Below, piece after piece: positions 35,101 through 42,690 of a stretch of 64,000 nt of DNA. Both the position numbers and the translations under genes were made by a program. The stretch spans positions 992,001 to 1,056,000 of the forward strand of contig CAWISR010000002.1 of assembly GCA_963838845.1 (NCBI GenBank), written 5' to 3'. The notes under the pieces were generated by a model. The model ran no database searches. It was not told the DNA's origin and saw nothing but the letters and a program-made list of their open reading frames with translations. The DNA is from CAVRXQ01 sp963838845. Lineage in GTDB: Bacteria; Actinomycetota; Acidimicrobiia; Acidimicrobiales; Bog-793. Position 1 is the first letter of the stretch; every line of letters begins with the position of its first letter.

Positions 35101-35715
35101 AAGTTGGTGCGCGCCTTCCGCGGCGACATTGCTGGCGCGAACGCCGCCTTCGACGAGTTGGCCGAACTCGTCACTACGAGCGAGTACGTGCACGATCGCT
35201 CCACGTACTACGCCGAGCGGGCTCTCGTCAGCCTCGTCGCAGGTGACCTTCATTCCGCGTACGAGGAAGCTGAGGCTGCGGTGGCCGCGGACCCCTCGGG
35301 AATCAACAGCCCCAAATCTCTCGCGATGCAGGCTCGCGCGGCACTCTGGCTCCATGATTCCGTTCGCGTCGCGGCGGCGCTAGCAGGAATGGGTGGCTTC
35401 CGAGGTCGATGGATGGCGACCGCGCGGCTCACGACCGAAGCGGGACTCGCCGCGCTCGAGGGTCGTTCCAACGAAGCGATCGCTCTGTACGAACGCGCCC
35501 GTCGATTGTGGAACGAACTCGGCACGCCACTTGACCTCGCGCTCTGCGAAATGGACGTCGCCTTCCTCCTTGCTCCGCATCAGGCTGCGGATGACGCGGC
35601 CGACAAGGCGCGGCAATTACTCCGGGAGATCGGTTCACCACCACTCCTTGCGCAGTTGGAAGCGCGCGGACCACAGGTGATGACCACGGCCAGATCGGGT
35701 GACGAGACGGCGTAA
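32179..35715 (+). CDS. Adenylate cyclase-AAA ATPase-TPR regulatory protein with double zinc ribbon
   Basis: A 1178-residue cytoplasmic signalling protein. Two zinc ribbons use C3/C6/C17/C20 and C28/C31/C42/C45. A class III cyclase domain (about 78-250) has metal Asp86 in FSDLVGFTS and Asp130 in GDAVLAVWG, plus N201 and R205 in NTASRL, so it looks active. An ATPase follows with Walker A GIPGIGKS (301-308) and Walker B-like VVMVFEDLQWADP. The C-terminal 500 residues are helical TPR-like repeats. ATG at 32179, close behind GGAGGGG, is preferred over the upstream frame. Signal and output are unknown. Confidence 0.87.
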   Translation: MRCPECGAENDEAARFCEDCGSPLALICQSCGTPATPGKRFCRQCGSALSDSRSVDSPSQVIGAVAPQPDSTTVAERRLVSVLFSDLVGFTSLSETRDAEEVRDLLSRFNQICRVAVERYGGIVENFIGDAVLAVWGSPTAHEDDAERAVRCGLELVEAITALGTEVNAPGLSSRAGVLTGEAAVNFGTTSERMIAGDLVNTASRLQSAAEPRTVYVGEATYQAANHAIAFSEVGELTLKGKDEPVRAWRALRVVAQRKGVGRTEGIEAPFVGRDEELRALKEGLDALSRERRARLISVTGIPGIGKSRLAWEFKKYVDGLVETIYWHHGRSPAYGEGISFWALSEMVRMRAAITEDEDAGSAKRKLADTLAEFVTDVDERAWIEPRLSHLLGLGDAPPGHRDETFSAWRSFFEHIARDAPVVMVFEDLQWADPGLIDFIESILEWSRSQPILVLCLARPELLERRPNWGAGQRAFLSLHLDPLSRDTMHQLLSGLVRNLPEPLSGRILERAEGIPLYAVEIVRMLSGKGLLVERDGVFEASEELSDFEVPDSLHSLIASRLDSLPTEERSLLQDAAVLGKSFSTAALSVLTGIDPSELEAPLRDLVRKEILLVDNDPRSPERGQYGFLQGLIREVAHGTLGRKDRRAKHLAAAHYFESLADDELSGVVAAHYLEAYDASPDGPEREALGARARDTLADAGRRAMSLGSPEQALSYFEQSLEIAAPGVERAELWELAGEAATRAGDVERACAHLEQAITFHESAGDAASAGYAVSLWARANGLGSTGFSEAIERAERAYADLEGHDEPRVRANLATVLAELCARSGEPARGHEWAESALVLVEQMDEPELLAQALWAEAAALFNLGRHQQALILARGILPIAESAGSLVEQSRALLALSVYVLDEDPREAFDSAIRTVELSRRAGDRRREIMSLLNAAENATFLGELGEAETILAELEEQDLPGEMPLWKAANDKLVRAFRGDIAGANAAFDELAELVTTSEYVHDRSTYYAERALVSLVAGDLHSAYEEAEAAVAADPSGINSPKSLAMQARAALWLHDSVRVAAALAGMGGFRGRWMATARLTTEAGLAALEGRSNEAIALYERARRLWNELGTPLDLALCEMDVAFLLAPHQAADDAADKARQLLREIGSPPLLAQLEARGPQVMTTARSGDETA

Positions 35716-35759
35716 CGAGACGTTGCCCGCGATCCCGTATGTGCTCGCAAGCGATAGCT

Positions 35760-35816
35760 GTCTCAAATCCTGAGACTCCCGCATGACGCTGTCGCGTCGT
35801 GGGGGAGTGGTGAGAC
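35760..35816. repeat. Palindrome copy 2 plus long hairpin, convergent 3' ends
   Basis: GTCTCA-AATCC-TGAGAC (35760-35776) matches copies 1 and 3. Beginning in its right arm, 35775-35788 pairs with 35795-35808 at 13 of 14 positions (one G-T, one G-G mismatch) around a CTGTCG loop, a strong hairpin. A further TGAGAC follows at 35811-35816 and could pair with the first GTCTCA instead. It lies between two convergent genes and is a likely bidirectional terminator, though T-runs are lacking. Confidence 0.6.
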
Positions 35817-35832
35817 CAGATTCACGCGCGGA

Positions 35833-37383
35833 TTAGCCGATCGCGCGAAAGGCCTCTATTCCGCTGTAAGTCGGCACGAGCAACATTCCTTCGCCAGCAC
35901 TGGGCGTGGCGAAGTGGTTGAGGCCATCGGTGGATCGCTCGACGACCACGCGGCCCGTTGTCGGATTCATTCCGTAAAGCTCGTTTCCGTTCCAGTCGAG
36001 TGCCCAGACGCGACCGCCGGCGACGATCGGCGGGCCGTTTGGTGACCCGCTTGACGGGCTCCAGACGCGTCGAAATGACAACGAAGCGGCGTCGATCTGA
36101 ATTGCTTCTGTTCCACCGCCACAGGCGGCATAGATGAAAATGCGCCCGCCTATGACGTCGGAGGCATCGGCGCCATAGACGCCGCCACCGTCACAGAGCA
36201 CGGCGCTAAACGCGCCATGACCAACTCCTCCCAATGCTCCCTCACGCATCAGGGACCCGAAACTGTTGTTCCCAGCAGGCTTGCCGGCGGCGAACAGCAG
36301 CGCTGTCCCCGGCACTTGGACTGGTCCGGCCGAACCGAGATCCCAGTCGTCGTCGTTCAACTGCACCCAGTTGCTCGGGGCCCATAATCCGAGTCGTTGC
36401 AATGTCGGAGAGAGCTCGATGACCGAATTCCCTTCGTCGTAGTCCGCTGGGTTGTTCGAGCTGCCGTTGCCCGTCGCGACGTACAAGTCACCTTGGGACG
36501 CGACGACGATCCCGCTCGTCCCCCAGATCCCTCCCTCGCGAGCGGTTGGAACTTGATAGGAGAGGAGATGGCCCTTGCCCGATTCGGCGAGCCCCACGAC
36601 ATAGCCGTGGTACTGGCCGCAGTCTCCGTCCAATCCTCCGTACGCCGTGTAGAGACGACCGTCGTAGAACGTGAGCGCTGATCGTTGCTGCTCGGCGGCG
36701 ATGTAGTAGGTGCCCGGGCGGTTGGGATGGGGAGGATCGATGTCTCGGTGCCAGACCTCGTGGTGGCTCTGCAGTGAGACGGCAACAAGCCAATGCCGCA
36801 GGCTCTGCCACCGGGCCCGTCCGGCAACCTCTGTCTCCTCGGCCACAAAAATCTCGTCCGTCGCCGGATCGATGACCGGGGTTCCGGTGATGCCGAGCGG
36901 GTCGATGTCGCCACAGCCACTCCCGAGCGTCGGAGCCGAGTCGATCACCGACACGGACGCCGGCGAACCGACCTGAACTCTCCACCGCACCGCGCCGTTG
37001 CGGGCATCAATCGCGTAGATCGTGTCGCTCTCTGTCCCCACGTAGACGGTGCCGTCGAAAACGAGGGGCTCCCCATAGACGGCTCCGTCGAGGGAGTCGT
37101 CGTTCCACACGGGACGCGCCGAGAGCGTGGCGATCGCGGGACCGACGGGGTCGAAGCCGGACCGGCTGTCGTCGTAGTCGTAGGTGAGTAGATCGCCGAG
37201 AGCTGGCGAAACTCCTCCAACCCCTCGGGCAGCATTTCCTGTACCCCTGGTCGCTGCAACAGCTTGGCTGGACGTCAGGCCCGCGCACAGCAGACCTACG
37301 GCGAGCACTCCAGCAAGCGGCAGACGACTTCGCCGCATTGCCTGTCGGCGCGAAGAATTGGACACGTGACTTTGGGATTGCAT
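35833..37383 (-). CDS. Secreted PQQ-like beta-propeller repeat protein
   Basis: A 516-residue exported protein. Basic residues and a hydrophobic stretch (LAGVLAVGLLCAGLTSSQAVA) form a signal peptide with likely cleavage near residue 43. The rest is a WD40/PQQ-like propeller with repeats of the type GTVYVGTESDTIYAIDARNGAVRW, VIDPATDEIFVAEE and GRIFIYAACGGGTEAI. No catalytic PQQ-binding residues are obvious, so it may be structural or binding. ATG at 37383 has a GGATTGGGGG ribosome site. Divergent from the isochorismatase gene. Confidence 0.75.
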   Translation of the reverse strand: MQSQSHVSNSSRRQAMRRSRLPLAGVLAVGLLCAGLTSSQAVAATRGTGNAARGVGGVSPALGDLLTYDYDDSRSGFDPVGPAIATLSARPVWNDDSLDGAVYGEPLVFDGTVYVGTESDTIYAIDARNGAVRWRVQVGSPASVSVIDSAPTLGSGCGDIDPLGITGTPVIDPATDEIFVAEETEVAGRARWQSLRHWLVAVSLQSHHEVWHRDIDPPHPNRPGTYYIAAEQQRSALTFYDGRLYTAYGGLDGDCGQYHGYVVGLAESGKGHLLSYQVPTAREGGIWGTSGIVVASQGDLYVATGNGSSNNPADYDEGNSVIELSPTLQRLGLWAPSNWVQLNDDDWDLGSAGPVQVPGTALLFAAGKPAGNNSFGSLMREGALGGVGHGAFSAVLCDGGGVYGADASDVIGGRIFIYAACGGGTEAIQIDAASLSFRRVWSPSSGSPNGPPIVAGGRVWALDWNGNELYGMNPTTGRVVVERSTDGLNHFATPSAGEGMLLVPTYSGIEAFRAIG

Positions 37384-37495
37384 CCCCCAATCCTTTCATC
37401 GCATGTGGAACATCCGCGGCTCGTGACGTAGCTGTGTCAGAACCCACGTCTACCGTAAGCACAACCACCAGACCCCCTACAGGCAAGGACAACCG

Positions 37496-38053
37496 ATGAC
37501 CACGCTCAAAAATCGCCCCAACACCGCACTCCTCGTCATCGACGTTCAGAACGACGTCGTCGAAGGCGCCTACGAACGCGACGCCGTCGTCGACAACATC
37601 GGCCGCCTAGTGGACCAGGCACGAAAAGAGGACGTCCCAATCATTTGGGTTCAGCACTCTGACGAGGAGCTCGAACGGGGGAGCGATCCCTGGCGCATCG
37701 TGCCGGAGTTGTCTCCGGATGACCGCGAGCCGCTTGTCGAGAAGAACTACGGCGACTCTTTCGAAGACACCAACCTCGAAGACGTGCTCTCCGGCCTCGG
37801 CGTCGGACGGCTCGTCGTCTGCGGCGCGCAGACCGACGCGTGTATCCGCTCGACGCTCCACGGGGCAATCGTGAGGGGCTACGACGCCACGCTCGTCAGC
37901 GACGCACACACCACTGCGGACCATACGAAATGGGGCGCGCCGTCTCCGGACATGGTCATCGCTCACACCAACCTCTATTGGAAATACCAGAACGCGCCCG
38001 GACGCTCTGGCGGGACCGTCGAAACGAACGACGTGGACTTCAGCGCCATCTGA
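37496..38053 (+). CDS. Isochorismatase-family cysteine hydrolase
   Basis: A 185-residue hydrolase with the complete catalytic triad of the family: Asp16 in LVIDVQND, Lys83 in VEKNYGDSF and Cys116 in CGAQTDACIRST, the last preceded by the usual cis-peptide region. Family members hydrolyse amides such as nicotinamide, N-carbamoylsarcosine or ureidoacrylate; the substrate is not decidable here. AAGGACA lies before the ATG. It stands alone between a beta-propeller gene and a frameshifted F420-type gene. Confidence 0.85.
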   Translation: MTTLKNRPNTALLVIDVQNDVVEGAYERDAVVDNIGRLVDQARKEDVPIIWVQHSDEELERGSDPWRIVPELSPDDREPLVEKNYGDSFEDTNLEDVLSGLGVGRLVVCGAQTDACIRSTLHGAIVRGYDATLVSDAHTTADHTKWGAPSPDMVIAHTNLYWKYQNAPGRSGGTVETNDVDFSAI

Positions 38054-38346
38054 TTGCGAAACGGCTGGCAGCACCCGGTGGTCGACACGGGCGCACAAGC
38101 TCAGCGGGGCAGAGGTCTCAGCGCGACGTCTCATTCCACCCGGCCGAATGTTACATAACGGACATTATCGGCGTTTTCTCCCACCCCTGGTAACCGGGCC
38201 AACGCCGGACGCGGATGCGAAGTCGCCACGCTTCCTCGTGATTCCCCACCGGAGATCCCCGCTGCGGCTCGGTGCAATCGACGAACGCCGATGACCGAGT
38301 ATTCGGCGAGAATCGGGCGGTACACCTGCGCCGCGCTGGAGGGACA

Positions 38347-39025
38347 ATGGAAATCACCGTCATCGGTACTGGCGTCGTGGGCCGATTGGTCGCGGGAGCA
38401 TTTGCCGTCCACGGGAACGACGTGACCGTCGGCATGAGGAATCCGGAAGTGACGATGGCCCGGACCGATCCCGACGGTTTCGGGAACCCGCCCTACGCGA
38501 CCTGGGCTGCCGACCACCCCGCGATCGGGCTTGCCACATTTGCCGATGCTGCAGCGGGCGCGAGCGTGATCGTCAATGCAACGGAGGGACTCGCGTCGCT
38601 CGCCGCACTTGGGGAAGCGGGCGACTCAAAGCTCGCCGGAAAGGTGATTCTCGACATCTCCAACCCTCTCGATTTCTCACAGGGCTTCCCCCCGTCTCTG
38701 TTCGTCGTGAATACGGACTCGCTCGCTGAGCAGATTCAGCAGGCGTTTCCTGACACAAGGGTCGTCAAGGCGCTGAACACGATCACCTCAGCGCTCATGG
38801 CGGATCCCCGCATGCTCACCGGCAGCTTTACGCTTTTCCTCGCCGGGGACGATGACGACGCGAAGCGCACCCGTGTCCGACCTGCTCGCGTCGCTTGGAC
38901 ATGACGACGTCATCGATCTCGGCGATCTCACCGCTGCGCGGGGGCTCGAAATGCACCTCCCGCTTTGGTTACGCGTTTGCGCGGCACTTGGAACACCGAT
39001 CTTCGGATTCAAAGTCGTCCGCTAA
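38347..39025 (+). pseudogene. F420-dependent NADP reductase-like protein, frameshifted
   Basis: The N-terminal Rossmann fold (MEITVIGTGVVGRLVAGAFA, then VTVGMRNPE) and VKALNTITSALMADP match NADPH:F420 oxidoreductase-like (NPD) enzymes. After DDDDAKR the frame reaches a stop at 38904, but the next frame continues in family style: VSDLLASLGHDDVIDLGDL, ARGLEMHLPLWLRV, GTPIFGFKVV, then TAA at 39025. Skipping one base near CACCC at 38870-38876 restores about 225 residues. GGAGGGACA precedes the ATG. It is either a sequencing error or a recent pseudogene. Confidence 0.75.
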
Positions 39026-39087
39026 CGAGCCGCGCTGTTCCGTCCTGATTGCGTCGCGCCTTTGCCACGAAGTGACCCGATTCGCGC

Positions 39088-39106
39088 AGTCTCAGATTGT
39101 GAGACT
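39088..39106. repeat. Palindrome copy 3 (AGTCTCA-N5-TGAGACT)
   Basis: AGTCTCA (39088-39094), GATTG, TGAGACT (39100-39106): 7-base perfect arms. It lies between the convergent ends of the F420-reductase-like gene and the UPF0145 gene. Confidence 0.7.
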
Positions 39107-39238
39107 TCCCTCCCCCGCCGCGCCCCACCCGACGGCTGACGAGGCATCCGGTCAGGTCGTCTTCATCGCCCGAAAGATTGCGCCTCGGGCAGCGGTCCTC
39201 CAAGGCGCGAGCGCAACTCGTCCACGCGGGCGGAGCTC

Positions 39239-39562
39239 TTAGGGCAGCTTCCTCGTCCTCACGGCGGTGCCGTAGCCGCAGATCTCGGTCCAGTTCCCCG
39301 CCATCTCCGATGTGTCGAATCGGAAGGCAAGCACGGCGTCGGCGCCCTTGGCCGAGGCTTCCTCAACCATCCGCGCCATAACCTCCTCCCGGCTCGCGGT
39401 GAGGTTCTTCGTCATCCCTTTCAACTCGCCACCGAGGAGAGATTTCAGTCCCGCCCCGAACTGTGAGCCGATGTTCCGGCTTCGAACGGTGAGTCCGAAC
39501 ACCTCACCGAGCACCTCGGTGATCTCGTAGCCGGGAATGTCATTCATCGTTGAAATGAGCAC
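39239..39562 (-). CDS. UPF0145 (YbjQ) family protein
   Basis: A 107-residue protein of the pentameric YbjQ fold: IPGYEITEVLGEVFGLTVRS, then REEVMARMVEEASAKGADAVLAFRFD and the final GYGTAVRTRK. Function is unknown; some relatives are linked to metal or heavy-metal binding. The start is GTG at 39562; an ATG five codons in (39547) would also fit the family. Its 3' end faces palindrome copy 3. Confidence 0.85.
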   Translation of the reverse strand: MLISTMNDIPGYEITEVLGEVFGLTVRSRNIGSQFGAGLKSLLGGELKGMTKNLTASREEVMARMVEEASAKGADAVLAFRFDTSEMAGNWTEICGYGTAVRTRKLP

Positions 39563-39630
39563 GACCGAACCTTACGACCCCGCCGACGGCTAAGCACCAA
39601 GCACAGATAGTTCGCGGTCACGGCGGGTTG

Positions 39631-40746
39631 TCAGTTGTTCTCTGCTACTTGCGCGCGCAGCTTGTCCAACAACTCCGCCTGCGAGTGAACGTTGAGTCGC
39701 CGGTAGATCGTCGACAAGTGGTTACGGACGGTGCTCGGGCTGATGTAGAGGGTTCGCGCGATCGTCGGGACACGGGCGCCGCGAAGGAGCATCTCCACGA
39801 TCTCAAGTTGTCGCGTCGAGAGCTCCTCGCCGATCTTGCTCGGCGGTACTCCCCCGACATCCCCCAGCAGGTCGATCAGCCCGGCAGCCCTCACCTCAGC
39901 GCTGATCCTCCGGAGCCGTTCTTCGAGTTCGCGTTCGCGCGCCGTTCGCCCCGCGATGCCGGTTCGCTCCCTGTCCAAGAGCGCGAACATCCGTCCCCTT
40001 CGGCGCCCGCGACAGGGCGCGCCGACAAGGAGGCATACCTGCACATTTGGTTCGCGAAACGTCGCCGGGAAAAGGGCAAACGGTTTCGAGGGATCGGCGC
40101 GTTCGAGCTCTCTTACGCGATTGGCGCTGTCCTCAGACAGCAGCTCAATGAGCGATCGCCCTCGCACGTCGGCAGGAGCTTGCCCGGTTATTTCCTCGAG
40201 ATCGGTGGTCACCGTCACGATGTCCCACTTGTCGTCGACGATCCCTGTCGCAACTGGGACAACGGCTCCGAACGGAGACTCGATCTCGGCTCCTCCGAAC
40301 CCCGCCAGCTCGGTGCCGAGAGCGAGCACGGCGATCGCGAACCGTTCGCCGTCGACTTCGATGGCACGAATCCACACGTAGAGCACGTCGTCTTCGTGCC
40401 CGCGCAGATGTCGGCGGGCACGATACGCGTCGACGGCCCCGCTCGAAAGGATCAGTTTTGCGATCGCGGCCCGGTCGGGTTCGACGTATTCGTCAACCTT
40501 CGAGCCGATGAGCTGATCGAGTGGCCGGTCGAGCAGCTGGGATGCCGCCTCGTTGGCGAGGAAGATCCTGCCGTCTGCGGGTCGCCAGATGAGAGTCGCG
40601 ACTCGCTGGCCTTCGAGAGCGCGACGCAGTTCCGACGATGTCGCATCGGCGGCGATCTCTTGTGCTCGGTGGTCGTGAACGCGCGTCACGATCGGAGCAC
40701 CCGAGAAACGCCTGGAAGGGGCGGCGCGAGCTGGACGATCGGTCAT
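39631..40746 (-). CDS. PAS-domain LuxR-type transcriptional regulator
   Basis: A 371-residue regulator. Two PAS-like domains occupy about 30-230 (LIWRPADGRIFLANEAASQLL, then VTVTTDLEEITGQAPADVRGRSL). The LuxR helix-turn-helix is C-terminal (about 305-365): STRQLEIVEMLLRGARVPTIA and SPSTVRNHLSTIYRRLNV. No kinase domain is present, so a ligand or redox signal may be sensed directly. ATG at 40746 with GGGAGGGT is chosen over the much longer upstream frame. It lies downstream of the htrA-like gene on the same strand, 88 bases away. Confidence 0.85.
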   Translation of the reverse strand: MTDRPARAAPSRRFSGAPIVTRVHDHRAQEIAADATSSELRRALEGQRVATLIWRPADGRIFLANEAASQLLDRPLDQLIGSKVDEYVEPDRAAIAKLILSSGAVDAYRARRHLRGHEDDVLYVWIRAIEVDGERFAIAVLALGTELAGFGGAEIESPFGAVVPVATGIVDDKWDIVTVTTDLEEITGQAPADVRGRSLIELLSEDSANRVRELERADPSKPFALFPATFREPNVQVCLLVGAPCRGRRRGRMFALLDRERTGIAGRTARERELEERLRRISAEVRAAGLIDLLGDVGGVPPSKIGEELSTRQLEIVEMLLRGARVPTIARTLYISPSTVRNHLSTIYRRLNVHSQAELLDKLRAQVAENN

Positions 40747-40834
40747 ATCGACCCTCCCGCAGATCTTCTCACTTCTTGAGCGGGTTTTCGCATGCTTCAT
40801 GAGATCATTGGATGCGCAAGGACCTCGCCGCGCG

Positions 40835-41758
40835 TTACGCGTCGACCAGTTCCTGCGGCACTGCGACGACGTCGACGAGCGCGCCGTTGCGCCAAACGGT
40901 GATCTCGACGCGTTTTCCGATCGCGTCGCCGACCATGAGGCGCTGGATATCGGTGCTGCTCTCCACCGGCGAGCCGTCGACGGCCACGACGATGTCGCCT
41001 CGGTGCAAACCCGCCACGGCCGCCGGGCTCGCGTCGACGACTTGAGCAATCAGCACGCCGTGTCTTCTGCCGATCTTGTCCGAGTAGGTCGCTGGCAGGT
41101 TCGACTGGGATCCCGCCAGTCCAAGCCACGCTCGCCGCACCTTGCCCCGTGTCATCAGGATGGAGATGATCTTGCGCGTCGTGTCGTTGATCGGCACTGC
41201 AAGACCGAGCCCAACCCCCGCCACGGCGGTGTTCACGCCCACCATCTCGCCCGCGCTGTTCGCGAGCACTCCCCCACTGTTCCCGGGGTTCAAGGCGGCG
41301 TCGGTTTGGATCACCTCATCGACGACCCGACCCGCACGCGTCGGCAGCGAACGTCCGAGTCCCGAGACGATCCCCGCGGTCACGCTCCCCGAGAGACCGA
41401 GCGGATTTCCGAGTGCGACAACGAGCTGGCCAACCCGCAGCGCGGACGCGTCGCCGAACGCGACCGGCGTCGGGACCGCGCCCCGCGCCCGCAAGACGGC
41501 CAGGTCAGACAACGGATCACGACCAACGACGTCGGCGCGAACCTCGCTGCCATCGCTGAAGAGGGCCAACGCCTCGTCGGAACCCTCGACCACGTGCGCG
41601 CTCGTGAGCAGGAAGCCATCGGCGGTGATCACGCTCGCGCTCCCCGCACCTGGGCCGCGGCGGGTCGCCACACGCAAACTCGCCACGCTTGGGAGCACGC
41701 GGTCGGCGACGCGCACGATCGTCGTCGAATAGGCGTCGAGAGCGTCTGAATCACTCAT
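40835..41758 (-). CDS. Trypsin-like serine protease with PDZ domain (HtrA/DegP family), apparently cytoplasmic
   Basis: A 307-residue protease. The catalytic triad is His55 (LLTSAHVVEG), Asp85 (DPLSDLAVL) and Ser161 (NPGNSGGVL). A PDZ domain follows (about 215-300: VLIAQVVDASPAAVAGLHRGD). No signal peptide or membrane helix is seen with ATG at 41758; a longer frame to 41998 would add an Arg-rich extension but is less likely. HtrA proteins degrade or chaperone damaged proteins and are usually exported, so the lack of a leader is unusual or the start is wrong. Confidence 0.85.
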   Translation of the reverse strand: MSDSDALDAYSTTIVRVADRVLPSVASLRVATRRGPGAGSASVITADGFLLTSAHVVEGSDEALALFSDGSEVRADVVGRDPLSDLAVLRARGAVPTPVAFGDASALRVGQLVVALGNPLGLSGSVTAGIVSGLGRSLPTRAGRVVDEVIQTDAALNPGNSGGVLANSAGEMVGVNTAVAGVGLGLAVPINDTTRKIISILMTRGKVRRAWLGLAGSQSNLPATYSDKIGRRHGVLIAQVVDASPAAVAGLHRGDIVVAVDGSPVESSTDIQRLMVGDAIGKRVEITVWRNGALVDVVAVPQELVDA

Positions 41759-41963
41759 TGCGAAGGGCTCTTCCTCTTCCGAAGCTTCGATTTTCGGCGA
41801 CCCTATCGGCGAACGGAATCGCCGTCGTCGGACCCGACGGGCGGCGGTGCGAAGCCAGGCCCAAGGAAGGATCCGCAGGTCACGAGCGCCAGTCCGAAGG
41901 CGCGATCCTCCTCCGATCGGCGAGCCGCCCAGCGAAACCGGCAGCGCTTCGAACTGAGGACGC

Positions 41964-42596
41964 TCAGATTCCCGTCGAGGTCGGCGACCGCCAGACAAGG
42001 AGCATCGCGATCGACAATGCGGCGAATCCCGACAGAGTCGTGCGGTCCACCGCCACGTCGATTCTGAGTCGGGCGCCCGGAACGGGTGGTTTGCTGAGGA
42101 TCGCGCGGCGATGCCCGTTGCATCCGGGTGCGGTTGGTGACACGCAATCGCGATTCATCGTGCGCGCACCCATCCAGCCGTCCTCGTATACCCAGCCATG
42201 GACGATCACGTTCGGACTGGGCGGTCGCGCCGCGTCCGTCGACGTGACGATTCCCCATACGCCGTACTCTTCGATCACCCCGCTCCCGAACGGCACAATC
42301 GGGTCATCGTCTGAGCGTGCTGCCGCAACGACGATCGACTGGTACGCGCGTGTGGGAGTTCCTGGGGGCAACCCGAAGTGTCGTCGAATGGCGTTGATTT
42401 CTCGCAGCACCATTCGCTGAACGGATTGAACACTGGCCACGACCAGCCACGTCTTACCGGATCCCGCTGTCGGTTGCGCACCGAAACCTGTCAACCCGAG
42501 TACGACAAGTCCGACGAGCGACAGAACGAAGACGGACGCGTGCCCTCGGCGGTGCTGGGTTGCACGTCGTGTCCCGGGGCGACGACACACGCCCAT
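41964..42596 (-). CDS. Putative secreted CAP (SCP/PR1)-like domain protein
   Basis: A 210-residue protein with a basic n-region and a membrane/signal segment (VFVLSLVGLVVLGLTGFGA, about 22-40). The remainder has CAP-like features: MVLREINAIRRHFGLPP at the start of the domain, and GCNGHRRAIL, which resembles the conserved G-C-x-G-H-R-x-x-I-L of bacterial CAP proteins. A second hydrophobic stretch at the C-terminus (FAALSIAMLLVW) may be an anchor. The CAP assignment rests on short motifs. Same strand as the htrA-like gene. Confidence 0.55.
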   Translation of the reverse strand: MGVCRRPGTRRATQHRRGHASVFVLSLVGLVVLGLTGFGAQPTAGSGKTWLVVASVQSVQRMVLREINAIRRHFGLPPGTPTRAYQSIVVAAARSDDDPIVPFGSGVIEEYGVWGIVTSTDAARPPSPNVIVHGWVYEDGWMGARTMNRDCVSPTAPGCNGHRRAILSKPPVPGARLRIDVAVDRTTLSGFAALSIAMLLVWRSPTSTGI

Positions 42597-42690
42597 CCAG
42601 GAATTCTACGCGGGCAGGTTTCCCTTCCGGACTTCAAACAAGAGGTCGCCGCGCAGAACTTTCGCGCTTCTTGAGATGCCTTCCGACGCG

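Noticed and set aside
38140..38180. AT-rich island with ATGTTACAT as an origin or regulatory site
   Set aside because: A single short palindrome in a 290-base gap is not enough for a claim.
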